From JACNLN01 sp964626495 (lineage in GTDB: Bacteria > Fidelibacterota > Marinisomatia > Marinisomatales > CAZVFT01): DNA of 36,066 nucleotides. The stretch covers positions 1 to 36,066 of the forward strand of contig CAZVFT010000010.1 of assembly GCA_964626495.1 (NCBI GenBank). Direction: 5' to 3'. Position numbers and translations under genes: made by a program. Every line of letters starts with the position of its first letter. Position 1 is the stretch's first letter. The notes below the pieces were generated by a model that saw nothing but the letters and a program-made list of their open reading frames with translations, ran no database searches and was not told the DNA's origin. Positions 7,158-14,803 of the stretch are shown here, one piece after another.

Positions 7158-8981
7158 TTAATTTTCAAAAATAAATCCCTTTTCATTAAACAAACACAAA
7201 CAGGCATCAGCCACCTTTGGATCATAACGAATCCCTCGATTATCTGATATCTCATTAAGAGCTTTTTCAATGCCGAGAGCTTCTCGATATGGACGATGAA
7301 ACGCCATAGCTTCCACCACATCTGCTACCCCAAGAACTCTTGCCTCTATCAATATCTCCTCCTTCTTCAATCCTGAAGGATATCCAGAACCGTCGTACCG
7401 TTCCTGGTGTTGAAGTACGATTTGTGCGATTGGCCATAGAAATTCGACAGATTTCAAAATATCATAACCAGCATGAATATGTTTTTTAATAATTTCAAAT
7501 TCCAACAAACTCAATTTACCCGGCTTTGTCAAAATTTCCGCTGGTACGGATATTTTCCCCAGATCGTGAATCATCCCTGCAAGTCGAATTCCCTCAATGA
7601 TATGCTTTGGTAAACGCATTTCTTCTGCTATGGCTGTGGCAAGCCTACTGACTCTTCGTTGATGTCCAGCTGTATATGGATCACGAACTTCGGTGGTGGT
7701 TGCCATTGCTTGAACAATACTTTCCATTGCTTGTCGGAATTTATTCAAACTTAGTTTAAGCTCACTTTCTACATGTTTACGATCGGTGATATCATGAATA
7801 ATTCCGTAATAAGCAACAATACGATTCTCATCATCCCGCACCTCAAAACCTGTCTCTGTAACGAAAATGGGGGTTCCATCCTTTCGTTTCAGCTTTAACT
7901 CAAGGCTTTTCACAGAACCGTTGCGCTCTAATCTACTTTTAAATTTCTCCCGATCTTGCGAATTAAAATAAATATCCTTGGCAATATTGACTTGTAACAG
8001 TTCATCTTTTGAGGAATAATTAAACAATTGAACTCCTGCCTCATTAATATCGATCAATTTACCGTTGGGAGTACTAATATAAACAACATCCTCTACCCCT
8101 TCAAAGAGGGTACGGTATTTTTCTTCAGATCTCCTGAGTTCCTCCTCTGCCTGCTTACGTTTACTAATATCCCTTATAGTTCCCTGAGCAAAATATTTTC
8201 CATCTTTCTTGATTAATTGTCCACTAATCTCGATTGGAATAAGATGACCATTCCGATGCTTTAATATCGTTTCCAAGTTTGTTATTTTCTTACCCTGTAT
8301 AACTTCCTTCAATATATCCGTAAGTCTCACCCATTCTTTTTTGGGGAAATACTTTGTAAAATGTGTATTAATTAATTCATCTATTTCATACCCCGTTAGA
8401 TCTCCTGCTGACGGGCTGAGATAGATAATCTTACCTCCAGCTGTTAAAATAAAAATCGTATCCAGAGATGATTCAGTAATGAGACGAAGTTCTTTTTCTC
8501 TATCTTTTACTTCCTCATTTTGTTCACAAGCAAAACAAGCTCCTGCAAGTTTCGACAGGACAGAACTTAAAGATCCAACGGTAATTGATTCTAAATCTTT
8601 ACCACTTTTTATTAAAATTAACACACCCCAGTCAGGGATATCCAAGATATGAAAGTAATTACCGAAATCATCTTTTCCACTAATGGGTAGCTTTTCCTGA
8701 AAAGAAGCTAACTTTTGATTATCAAGACGGGTTGGGATTTTTCCCAGTGCATTTTGATAAATTTGGATTCGGTCTGTGCTCCTTGGTATAGAAAAAATCT
8801 GCTTGAATTCATTTCTTCCATCGTTCTTCCGGTCTAAAATAAATATGCCACCTGCAGAACAATTCAACTTTCTCAGAATAGCAGAGAGACTTGTTCGCAG
8901 CACTTTAGTCAGGTCAAGACTTACGCCTATAGACATACTAATTTCATACAAGATCTGAATGCGTTCTGCAGATGTTGGCAT
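7158..8981 (-). CDS. GAF-PAS-PAS-HD-GYP signalling protein (predicted cyclic-di-GMP phosphodiesterase)
   Basis: 607 residues with no membrane segment. In order: a GAF-like domain (about 8-150), a PAS domain (about 160-275), a second PAS domain (about 285-403, ending YYGIIHDITDRKHVE) and an HD-GYP domain (about 415-607). Catalytic and metal-binding elements are present: TAGHQRR (H440), HDLGK (H472, D473, K476), HQERYDGSGYPSGL (H525, D530, GYP 533-535) and VADVVEA (D554). The second His of the usual HHExxDG is Gln526. HD-GYP proteins hydrolyse c-di-GMP; sensing by the GAF/PAS part is inferred. The ATG overlaps the TAA of the upstream FIST gene (TAATG), with GGGGGA just before it, so it is coupled to the sensor. 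The in vivo signal and true nucleotide substrate are unknown. Confidence 0.92.
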   Translation of the reverse strand: MPTSAERIQILYEISMSIGVSLDLTKVLRTSLSAILRKLNCSAGGIFILDRKNDGRNEFKQIFSIPRSTDRIQIYQNALGKIPTRLDNQKLASFQEKLPISGKDDFGNYFHILDIPDWGVLILIKSGKDLESITVGSLSSVLSKLAGACFACEQNEEVKDREKELRLITESSLDTIFILTAGGKIIYLSPSAGDLTGYEIDELINTHFTKYFPKKEWVRLTDILKEVIQGKKITNLETILKHRNGHLIPIEISGQLIKKDGKYFAQGTIRDISKRKQAEEELRRSEEKYRTLFEGVEDVVYISTPNGKLIDINEAGVQLFNYSSKDELLQVNIAKDIYFNSQDREKFKSRLERNGSVKSLELKLKRKDGTPIFVTETGFEVRDDENRIVAYYGIIHDITDRKHVESELKLSLNKFRQAMESIVQAMATTTEVRDPYTAGHQRRVSRLATAIAEEMRLPKHIIEGIRLAGMIHDLGKISVPAEILTKPGKLSLLEFEIIKKHIHAGYDILKSVEFLWPIAQIVLQHQERYDGSGYPSGLKKEEILIEARVLGVADVVEAMAFHRPYREALGIEKALNEISDNRGIRYDPKVADACLCLFNEKGFIFEN

Positions 8982-10102
8982 TAGTCCCCCAGTATTCCTA
9001 CAACAGAAGTTTTATTGTAAAACTCAAGATAGTCTTTACCACTATTTGCAATTTCACCAATTGTTAATGCACCAATTAGGGGAATCGATTCATCATATAC
9101 TGTCATCAACTCGTCCTCGAAGTTCTCCTCAAGAAAAAGAACTCTGGAAATACAGTCTATAAACAAAACTGTCTTATTAGATGTTTCTACCGTAAATCCT
9201 TCTTTTGCCAGTCTCAGAGCTCTTCCTGCTGCTGTCACCAGAGAATTGACATCCCCTTTTAGTATATCAATAAAGGAATCTTGCAGGACTTCCCCTACAC
9301 ATATCAGTGAATCATCTTCGGCACACATAAAAGGATCTCTAACAATTCTTTCTGCTCCCAGCTTACTAATCCCAAAAGGGTGACACTTGGAAATATCAAA
9401 GAAATTATCATCTTGAAATCGTTTATCTGAATTTTTTTCTACAACGTCTCGATACAACTGAAAAGCCGGTTTCCAATCAATAGTTTTAACAACATTTCTA
9501 TCAGACTCGGTAATTTTAAATGGACCAGCAATTCGTTCCCACCCGTGAGTGACTGCAACACTGCTTTCAATATCCAACGTTGCCAGCACTGCACTATCCT
9601 GGATGAATCCTTCCGACGTAAACAAACACGGTTTTTGCTCCATACTCAATGAACCCGTACCGCCACCGATATAGTTAAACTCCAGACCGAAAATATTGAA
9701 TAAACTGTCCACCAATGCACTAATTCGTTTGGAAAAGCCATCTACCAGAATAAACATAGTTTTAATGTTGTCGATTTTGGGGATTTTCTCATCCAAGACC
9801 ACGTCATAATCCACGGAGGTATCACTTAAATCAGGAATGATCTGAACATTGGGCTCCACAGAAAATCCAGCAACGACAGTTCCCTTCTCAAGCTTCTCCC
9901 TCCCAGCAATGATTTCTGGGAAAATACCACCCAAAAAAGGGATTGATATTTCTGCCAGCTTTCTGTTGATGGATTTAGGGGTAAAACCATTAGCGTCACA
10001 AGAAAATATCAACAGCCCCTTAACTGTGTCATTTTCCAGAACTGTATCAACAGTTTTTTTAAAAGCATCAACAGTTCCTGATTTATCTACTTCGATTATC
10101 AT
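8981..10102 (-). CDS. FIST (N+C) domain sensor protein
   Basis: 373-residue soluble protein covering the two FIST halves. The N-terminal part contains VKGLLIFSCDANG, IPFLGGIFPEIIAG and FNYIGGGTGSLS; the C-terminal part ends with the family signature IPLIGALTIGEIANSGK and FYNKTSVVGIL. FIST proteins are input modules that bind small ligands. A subgroup (NosP) binds haem and senses nitric oxide, and commonly sits beside c-di-GMP or histidine-kinase genes. Two histidines, H186 (VTHGWERIAG) and H241 (SKCHPFG), are candidates for such a role, but this is inference. GAGGAG lies 7-9 nt before the ATG. The stop overlaps the HD-GYP start, and the upstream alcohol dehydrogenase stops 1 nt away, so expression is tightly linked to both. 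Confidence 0.88.
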   Translation of the reverse strand: MIIEVDKSGTVDAFKKTVDTVLENDTVKGLLIFSCDANGFTPKSINRKLAEISIPFLGGIFPEIIAGREKLEKGTVVAGFSVEPNVQIIPDLSDTSVDYDVVLDEKIPKIDNIKTMFILVDGFSKRISALVDSLFNIFGLEFNYIGGGTGSLSMEQKPCLFTSEGFIQDSAVLATLDIESSVAVTHGWERIAGPFKITESDRNVVKTIDWKPAFQLYRDVVEKNSDKRFQDDNFFDISKCHPFGISKLGAERIVRDPFMCAEDDSLICVGEVLQDSFIDILKGDVNSLVTAAGRALRLAKEGFTVETSNKTVLFIDCISRVLFLEENFEDELMTVYDESIPLIGALTIGEIANSGKDYLEFYNKTSVVGILGD

Positions 10103-10103
10103 G

Positions 10104-11285
10104 CTACATTCTCCTCAATAAAATGCTTTTAACCCTCCTGTAACTTAAATTGACTGGATTGTTTTTCTGACCGGTTTCTTCAACGATTTGATCCAGATCA
10201 GAAACAGAAATCCCATACTCAGTCAAGAGAGGTAATTTCAATTTTTCTGTCCATTCATCCAATTGCTCTATAAGAATGTTACACCCTTCATAAATATTGT
10301 TGCTGTGTTTTCCCGACAACAACCAGCCAGCGTGGGCATACTTGCTTAGAGTTGGGTTATCCGAATTTGACTCTCTTATGGCATCTATGTTTTCCTTCGT
10401 AGCAGAGGAAACCAGAGTACCACAGGCAACTCCGTGAGGAATAGGAAAATGTCCTCCGAGAGGAGATGCCAATCCATGGACAATGCCCAGACCGGCGTTA
10501 GCAAGGACGATTCCCGATGCAAAAGCAGCGTAAGCCATTCCTGCTCTAACATTAACGTCATCCGTACCGGTAGTGCAAGCTCGCACAAGATTGATCCTGA
10601 TTTGTTCTAAACCGCTTATGGTAATGGCATCTGTCAAAGGGGTAGCTTTTGTTGAGACATACGCCTCCAGCAGCTGAGTACATGCATCCATCCCTGTTGA
10701 AGCAGTTATTTCATTGGGACATAAGACCATTAGTTCAGGATCAATCAATGCTACATCAGGGACAAAGTTATCGTGGCGTAATGATTTTTTGTATCCATCT
10801 GGTCCAGTCTGGCTTAACACAGCATTTTTTGTTACCTCACTTCCCGTTCCAGCGGTAGTAGGAACCGCTATAAAGGGAATTTTATCGCCACTATGGGCTT
10901 CTCCTGTTCCCACTCCTTCAAGAAAATTTACCACCGATTTGTCCTGAAGAAGCATGGCAGAAATGGCTTTTCCAGTATCCAGAACGCTTCCCCCTCCTAC
11001 CGCAAGTACAACATCAATCCCTCTGTCTTTGAATTTTGTTACGGCACTATCAACAAATTCAGGTGAGGGTTCTCCCGTTACTGAAATCTCAAAATGACGC
11101 AGTGAGGTAGTTTCCAGGGATTTTATTAACTCATCCCACTTCTCGGATGATTTTAAAGAACGTGAACCCGTGACAATCAGAACTGTTTCACCAATCTCCC
11201 CCGCAATTTTTCCTACTTCACTAAACCTACCTGCTCCAAAAAGTATCCTGGGTGTTCTTGCAAAGTTGAACGGCGTGATTACCAT
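10104..11285 (-). CDS. Iron-containing (group III) alcohol dehydrogenase family protein
   Basis: NAD(P)-dependent oxidoreductase acting on an alcohol/aldehyde pair; cytoplasmic. 393 residues, a normal length. The nucleotide-binding loop VLAVGGGSVLDTGKA (about 94-107) and VPTTAGTGSEVT (about 141-152) are characteristic. Metal ligands by family alignment are D200 (STGMDACTQ), H270 (GIVHGLASPLGG) and H284 (PIPHGVACG). The fourth position, His in FucO-type enzymes, is Gln204 here, a variant I recall in other uncharacterised members. The start overlaps the end of the ABM gene by 7 nt and the stop is 1 nt from the FIST gene. The substrate cannot be told from sequence. Pairing with an ABM-type enzyme hints at handling of a small reactive carbonyl, which is inference only. 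Confidence 0.93.
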   Translation of the reverse strand: MVITPFNFARTPRILFGAGRFSEVGKIAGEIGETVLIVTGSRSLKSSEKWDELIKSLETTSLRHFEISVTGEPSPEFVDSAVTKFKDRGIDVVLAVGGGSVLDTGKAISAMLLQDKSVVNFLEGVGTGEAHSGDKIPFIAVPTTAGTGSEVTKNAVLSQTGPDGYKKSLRHDNFVPDVALIDPELMVLCPNEITASTGMDACTQLLEAYVSTKATPLTDAITISGLEQIRINLVRACTTGTDDVNVRAGMAYAAFASGIVLANAGLGIVHGLASPLGGHFPIPHGVACGTLVSSATKENIDAIRESNSDNPTLSKYAHAGWLLSGKHSNNIYEGCNILIEQLDEWTEKLKLPLLTEYGISVSDLDQIVEETGQKNNPVNLSYRRVKSILLRRM

Positions 11286-11587
11286 ACTGTTCGTTCGGTA
11301 GGAGCAATCACATAATAGGGAATACCTTCTCTCGGCTTTGCCATCCAGTCAGCCACCGTGTCATGCCACTTCAGATAGTGAGGTGTATCCTTATGAGCCT
11401 TTGCTTCGTCTACGGATTCATAAGCCTCATAGAGAAGAAATCGTGTGGGATCATCCTTACATTGAAGTACGTCAAATCGCATATTCCCCGGTTCTTCTAC
11501 AGATCCCTTATGATTCTTGATAGAGGCTTCTTTAAAATCATCGATATTTTCAGGTTTTACGTAAACTGTAACGGTAGTAACGATCAT
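11279..11587 (-). CDS. Antibiotic biosynthesis monooxygenase (ABM)-domain protein, LsrG-like
   Basis: 102-residue single ABM domain (dimeric alpha+beta ferredoxin-like fold). The conserved pattern is clear: VTVYVKPENIDDFKEASIKN, EPGNMRFDVLQCKDDPTRF, LYEAYESVDEAKAHK and HYLKWHDTVADWM. Relatives include LsrG (autoinducer-2 phosphate isomerase) and small quinol or putative monooxygenases that act without cofactor, so the reaction is not certain. It is the first gene of the four-gene unit and has the strongest ribosome binding site there (AAGGAGGA, 5 nt before the ATG). It overlaps the alcohol dehydrogenase by 7 nt. The shared operon suggests both enzymes act on the same small carbonyl or quinone compound. 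Confidence 0.9.
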   Translation of the reverse strand: MIVTTVTVYVKPENIDDFKEASIKNHKGSVEEPGNMRFDVLQCKDDPTRFLLYEAYESVDEAKAHKDTPHYLKWHDTVADWMAKPREGIPYYVIAPTERTVW

Positions 11588-11684
11588 TTTATCCTCCTTT
11601 TTTAATTACGTTAGTTGAACATTTTCTGACATCTTAAAAAATTGCCTGATTGGTCAGAAAATCATAGACTTATAACAATATTTC

Positions 11685-11927
11685 TCAGCCTACAATTTCG
11701 TCTGATTTCAAAAAGTCAAGCCAGGATTTCTGAAAAAATGTGTAATTTATTTCACAGGGGAATTCCCTGCATTCAAAACAGAGATTGACACCTTTTTGCT
11801 CAGCGCATTCCGGCATCTGGCAGACATCATTGGGTCTGCAGCCGGTACAGTGTTTTTTCACATATTTTGGACATCTGCTACAGCAGAGACCACAAACACT
11901 TATTTCCAATTCATTAATTGTTACCAT
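11685..11927 (-). CDS. DUF3795-family cysteine-rich protein
   Basis: 80 residues with 11 cysteines in the DUF3795 layout: CGLCCSRCP at residues 12-20, then HCTGCRPNDVCQMPEC and CFECREFPC. The paired cysteines probably bind zinc or an iron-sulfur cluster; the role of the family is unknown. It is shorter than many family members and may keep only the metal-binding core. It stands alone, about 100 bp upstream of the ABM gene on the same strand, and could be read into that unit, though the gap is large. The ATG has only a weak AGG-containing site before it. Confidence 0.82.
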   Translation of the reverse strand: MVTINELEISVCGLCCSRCPKYVKKHCTGCRPNDVCQMPECAEQKGVNLCFECREFPCEINYTFFQKSWLDFLKSDEIVG

Positions 11928-11945
11928 TTATTAACCTGAAAAATT

Positions 11946-12097
11946 CACCACAAAGACACGAAGAAGTATTGATATAAATGAAAATATAAGGTAAATGGGA
12001 GCATTGATTTTATGATTAAAAATCGTTTCATCATTTTTCCTGTAAATCCCTACTTATTAATCATTTGTGTCTTGGAGTCTTGTTGGAGTCTTGGTGG
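11946..12097. repeat. Imperfect inverted repeat of the 'accacaaagacacgaag' type
   Basis: CACCACAAAGACACGAAG (11946-11963) is the imperfect reverse complement of the stretch TTTGTGTCTTGGAGTCTTG...GTCTTGGTGG (12064-12097), about 100 bp away. The right arm itself holds three direct copies of GTCTTG. This layout is typical of dispersed intergenic repeats in environmental genomes. It fills the gap between the acylphosphatase and DUF3795 genes and has no coding content. Confidence 0.5.
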
Positions 12098-12114
12098 CTG
12101 GTTAATTAATCAAG

Positions 12115-12405
12115 TTAGTACCTTATTTCAAAGGATTCAAACTCACCTTCGTATTTTTCTTCAACACTTTCAACATCATCAACCTTTGATCCAAATGGTC
12201 CCCTTCGACAGTACATAAGCATATGGTTCATTGCCTTAACGTCTCCTTCAAATAGAGCTTCCACCCTTCCATCAGGCAGATTTTTCACCCATCCCTTCAA
12301 GTCAAGTTTTACAGCTTCGTTCCGAGTATTTGCTCTAAAGAATACACCCTGCACTCTTCCCGTTATCCAAACATGCACCCGTCTCATCTTATTGTCTGAT
12401 ACCAT
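12115..12405 (-). CDS. acyP: Acylphosphatase
   Basis: Hydrolyses the carboxyl-phosphate bond of acyl phosphates such as 1,3-bisphosphoglycerate or acetyl phosphate; cytoplasmic. 96 residues, normal for the family. The phosphate-binding loop GRVQGVFFRANT contains the catalytic arginine (R24), and GWVKNLPDGRVEALFEG contains the catalytic asparagine (N42). The C-terminus EFESFEIRY matches the last strand of the ferredoxin-like fold. A start seven codons further in (MRRVHV) is also possible and is nearer the usual family start; neither has a clear ribosome binding site. It stands alone, and no regulation is visible. Confidence 0.92.
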   Translation of the reverse strand: MVSDNKMRRVHVWITGRVQGVFFRANTRNEAVKLDLKGWVKNLPDGRVEALFEGDVKAMNHMLMYCRRGPFGSKVDDVESVEEKYEGEFESFEIRY

Positions 12406-12486
12406 AGACTTATCATTTATCTGATGAATATTAAGTTAAGATTTTAACCAACCCCGCTTTGTTAAATTAAGTATAATAAATACTTT

Positions 12487-12510
12487 TGTCAATTATTCGT
12501 GTAATTGACA
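12487..12510. repeat. 9-bp perfect hairpin upstream of acylphosphatase
   Basis: TGTCAATTA (12487-12495) and TAATTGACA (12502-12510) pair perfectly with a 6-nt loop. It is AT-rich and about 80 bp upstream of the acyP start, so it could be an operator-like palindrome or the end of the transcript from the broken GYD gene. The rest of 12406-12676 shows nothing I can assign. Confidence 0.4.
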
Positions 12511-12676
12511 CAATCCATCTATTTACCAAAACAAAAATTCGGGTTTTCTCTAATAGACGGTGAAGATTATTTCGTTATTTCTGTGTTGATGTTGTAGAAT
12601 TCATGTACAGCTCAGGTGTTTTATTGAGGAGAAAGTGAGACTTCCGATCAATCAGAATAGAATTCTCAGCAATAAA

Positions 12677-12961
12677 TTATATGCTTTCAGCTATTTCATC
12701 GAAGCGTTCTACCGATACTGCCGGGTAAGTAGAAAATGAAATATTCGTCAGTTTAGTCAAAGCGATAGATGCTTTTATTGCATCATCTGTGGTTGGAAAG
12801 TCCACAATCATAACCAGATCATAACAACCTAACAGGGCATATATTAATTAAACTTCACCACCGAATTCCTCGATAAGACGATTACACTTGTCCGTTCGAT
12901 CTGCACTAATTTCCTTCAAAGCCTCCGATGAGTAGTTCCCCAACAAGAGAAATGTTGACAT
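12677..12961 (-). pseudogene. GYD-domain protein gene interrupted by one in-frame stop codon
   Basis: The frame runs ATG (12961-12959) to TAA (12679-12677), 94 codons, with a single TAA at codon 38 (12850-12848). Before it the product reads MSTFLLLGNYSSEALKEISA...IEEFGGEV; after it LIYALLGCYDLVMIVDFPTT...ASIALTKLTNISFSTYPAVSV, both in the same frame. Together they make a full-length GYD-domain protein (about 95 residues), and the stop stands at a position that is usually Lys in relatives (GGEVK). A good ribosome binding site (AAGGAG, 7 nt) is preserved, and all other codons are intact. This is therefore a very recent nonsense mutation, a sequencing error or a recoded stop. GYD proteins are small and of unknown function. 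Confidence 0.82.
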
Positions 12962-13160
12962 ATCGGACTCCTTTTTATTTTTTATTGTTCAGAGATTATT
13001 GTTAAATAGGTATCCTAATGTTTCTAATTTACAAAATTCAAAAATTAAACCAAGAAAAAAGGGAACATACATTCTCTCGGTAATATAAAATGCTTTCCCG
13101 ATTGGATTGTGGTAATTATTGCGCTCGTTGAGAATTATTGAGAAAAACAATAACCAAAAT

Positions 13161-13200
13161 AAAAGCCCACAAGTTTAAAAAGATAAACTTGCAGACTTTT
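13161..13200 (-). terminator. Intrinsic terminator after the TrpB2 gene
   Basis: Reading the minus strand, AAAAGTCTGCAAGTTTA pairs with TAAACTTGTGGGCTTTT (8 perfect base pairs CAAGTTTA/TAAACTTG next to the loop, more with mismatches outside) and is followed by a T-rich tract. It lies just past the stop at 13218. Confidence 0.75.
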
Positions 13201-13217
13201 CGTATCTAACTATTTGC

Positions 13218-14507
13218 CTATTCCAATCCAAGAACTTTTCGAAAACCCACCATATCCATAAATCCGTGTCCGCTGACATTAAATGCAATCACTTTTTCTT
13301 CACCAGATTCCTTGCACTTATTGGCTTCATCAATGGCACATGCAATACTGTAAGCAGACTCAGGGGCAGGTAAAAAACCCTCAGTTTGAATGAATAGTTT
13401 CCCCTTTTCAAACACATATTTCTCATCCACAGGATAAGCTACTGTATCAATATAGCCTTCGTCTCTCAATAGGCTAATAATGGGGGAACAACCGTGATAT
13501 CGCAAGCCATCACCTCTGATTGGCGGCATCTCAAATAGGTGCCCAAGGGTATACATTTTAAGTTGAGGAGTTAATTTTGCGTAATCAGCAAAATTATATC
13601 GGTATGTTCCCTGTAAATTAGGTGCCGCTTCACTTTGAGCTGCAATGAATTGGATTTTTTTACCTTTAGTTAAAACATCACCAACAAATGGCAAGACAAA
13701 CCCACCAAAGTTACTGCCGCCTCCCAAGCAGGAAATCATAATATCGGGATATTCATCAATCATTTCAAATTGCAATTGAGTTTCCAAGCCAATGATTGAC
13801 TGATGTATCAACACATGGTTTAGTACCGATCCGAGAGAATAAACTGCTTTAGGATCATTTTTAGCGTCCTCTAAACCCTCAGAAATAGCAATTCCCAGAG
13901 AGCCGGGGTGATCAGGATTATCCTTTACCAGGGATTTACCAAATTCGGTTAAATCGCTGGGTGATGCGTTTACTTCTGCTCCAAAAATTTGCATAAGGTT
14001 TCTTCTGGAATGTTTCCACTGGTAAACCGCTCTCACCCAAAAAACAGTGCATTTCAAACCGACGATACTCGTTGCATAGGCAAGAGCAGTTCCCCACTGT
14101 CCCGCACCCGTTTCGGTAGTAAGTCTCTCACACCCTTGTTCCCTGGCATAGTATGCTTGAGCCAGAGCAGTATTTACTTTATGACTTCCAGTGGGACTGT
14201 AAAATTCTGATTTGTAATAAAGTCGGGCTGGCGTTCCTAAGGCTTTTTCTAAATTTAATGCTCTGAATAGTGGTCTGGGTCTACCCGCCTGAAGATATAA
14301 TTGCCGAATACCATCAGGGATTTCAATCCAGCGATCAGGTGAACTTTCTTGTTTCAAACATTCTAAAATCATCATTTCCGGTAACAGTTTCAGCTGTTCA
14401 TCTCCTTTTGGAGGTGGTAATGGGGTTGGTAAATCTGGTAAAATATTATACCAACTGGTTGGTATATCTTCGGTAGAGATATTAATTTCCCTCAGATTTT
14501 TCTTCAT
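13218..14507 (-). CDS. trpB2: TrpB2-type tryptophan synthase beta chain-like PLP enzyme
   Basis: PLP-dependent beta-replacement enzyme of the TrpB2 branch, 429 residues. TrpB2 proteins make tryptophan from indole and serine, or O-phosphoserine in archaea, and often occur without trpA. Visible signatures: the long N-terminus with TSWYNILPDLPTPLPPP, the PLP lysine in SPTGSHKVNTA (K110), TETGAGQWGTALAYA, the phosphate-binding loop CLGGGSNFGGF, and the C-terminal VSGHGFMD. The insert around VRAVYQWKHSRRNLMQIFGA is a TrpB2 feature. A good ribosome binding site (GTGGAG) precedes the ATG. No trpA or other trp gene is in the window, so it acts alone or with a TrpA encoded elsewhere. It ends at a good terminator (13161-13200). 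Confidence 0.94.
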   Translation of the reverse strand: MKKNLREINISTEDIPTSWYNILPDLPTPLPPPKGDEQLKLLPEMMILECLKQESSPDRWIEIPDGIRQLYLQAGRPRPLFRALNLEKALGTPARLYYKSEFYSPTGSHKVNTALAQAYYAREQGCERLTTETGAGQWGTALAYATSIVGLKCTVFWVRAVYQWKHSRRNLMQIFGAEVNASPSDLTEFGKSLVKDNPDHPGSLGIAISEGLEDAKNDPKAVYSLGSVLNHVLIHQSIIGLETQLQFEMIDEYPDIMISCLGGGSNFGGFVLPFVGDVLTKGKKIQFIAAQSEAAPNLQGTYRYNFADYAKLTPQLKMYTLGHLFEMPPIRGDGLRYHGCSPIISLLRDEGYIDTVAYPVDEKYVFEKGKLFIQTEGFLPAPESAYSIACAIDEANKCKESGEEKVIAFNVSGHGFMDMVGFRKVLGLE

Positions 14508-14803
14508 TTTTTACTCCACTAATTTGCTTTTATTGAATTGAAAATAAGTGTTTAATTACTTACTCGACTGCATGTCAAATTTACAAAATCTCTTGTAAAA
14601 CGTGGAAGTATAAATAATCTTGTGTCACAAATTGATTGAAGTACTCCAAGCTCACACTAGAAAATGAGGAGCTTCTCAAAAAATTGTGGTATATTTTCAT
14701 CAATTACTAATATCAATTCTTTGGAAAGTTGAGTTCTATTTCTCAGATTTGCGGTGAGTTATTTCATATAAAAGTTTAACAATCATAGAAAGGAAGACAG
14801 ATA

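Noticed and set aside
11279..11587. Autoinducer-2 (lsr) operon
   Set aside because: The ABM protein is LsrG-like, but there is no lsr kinase, transporter or LsrF nearby.
12012..12218. Plus-strand frame over the repeat arms and acylphosphatase end
   Set aside because: Covers repeat sequence and is antisense to a real gene; no start signal.
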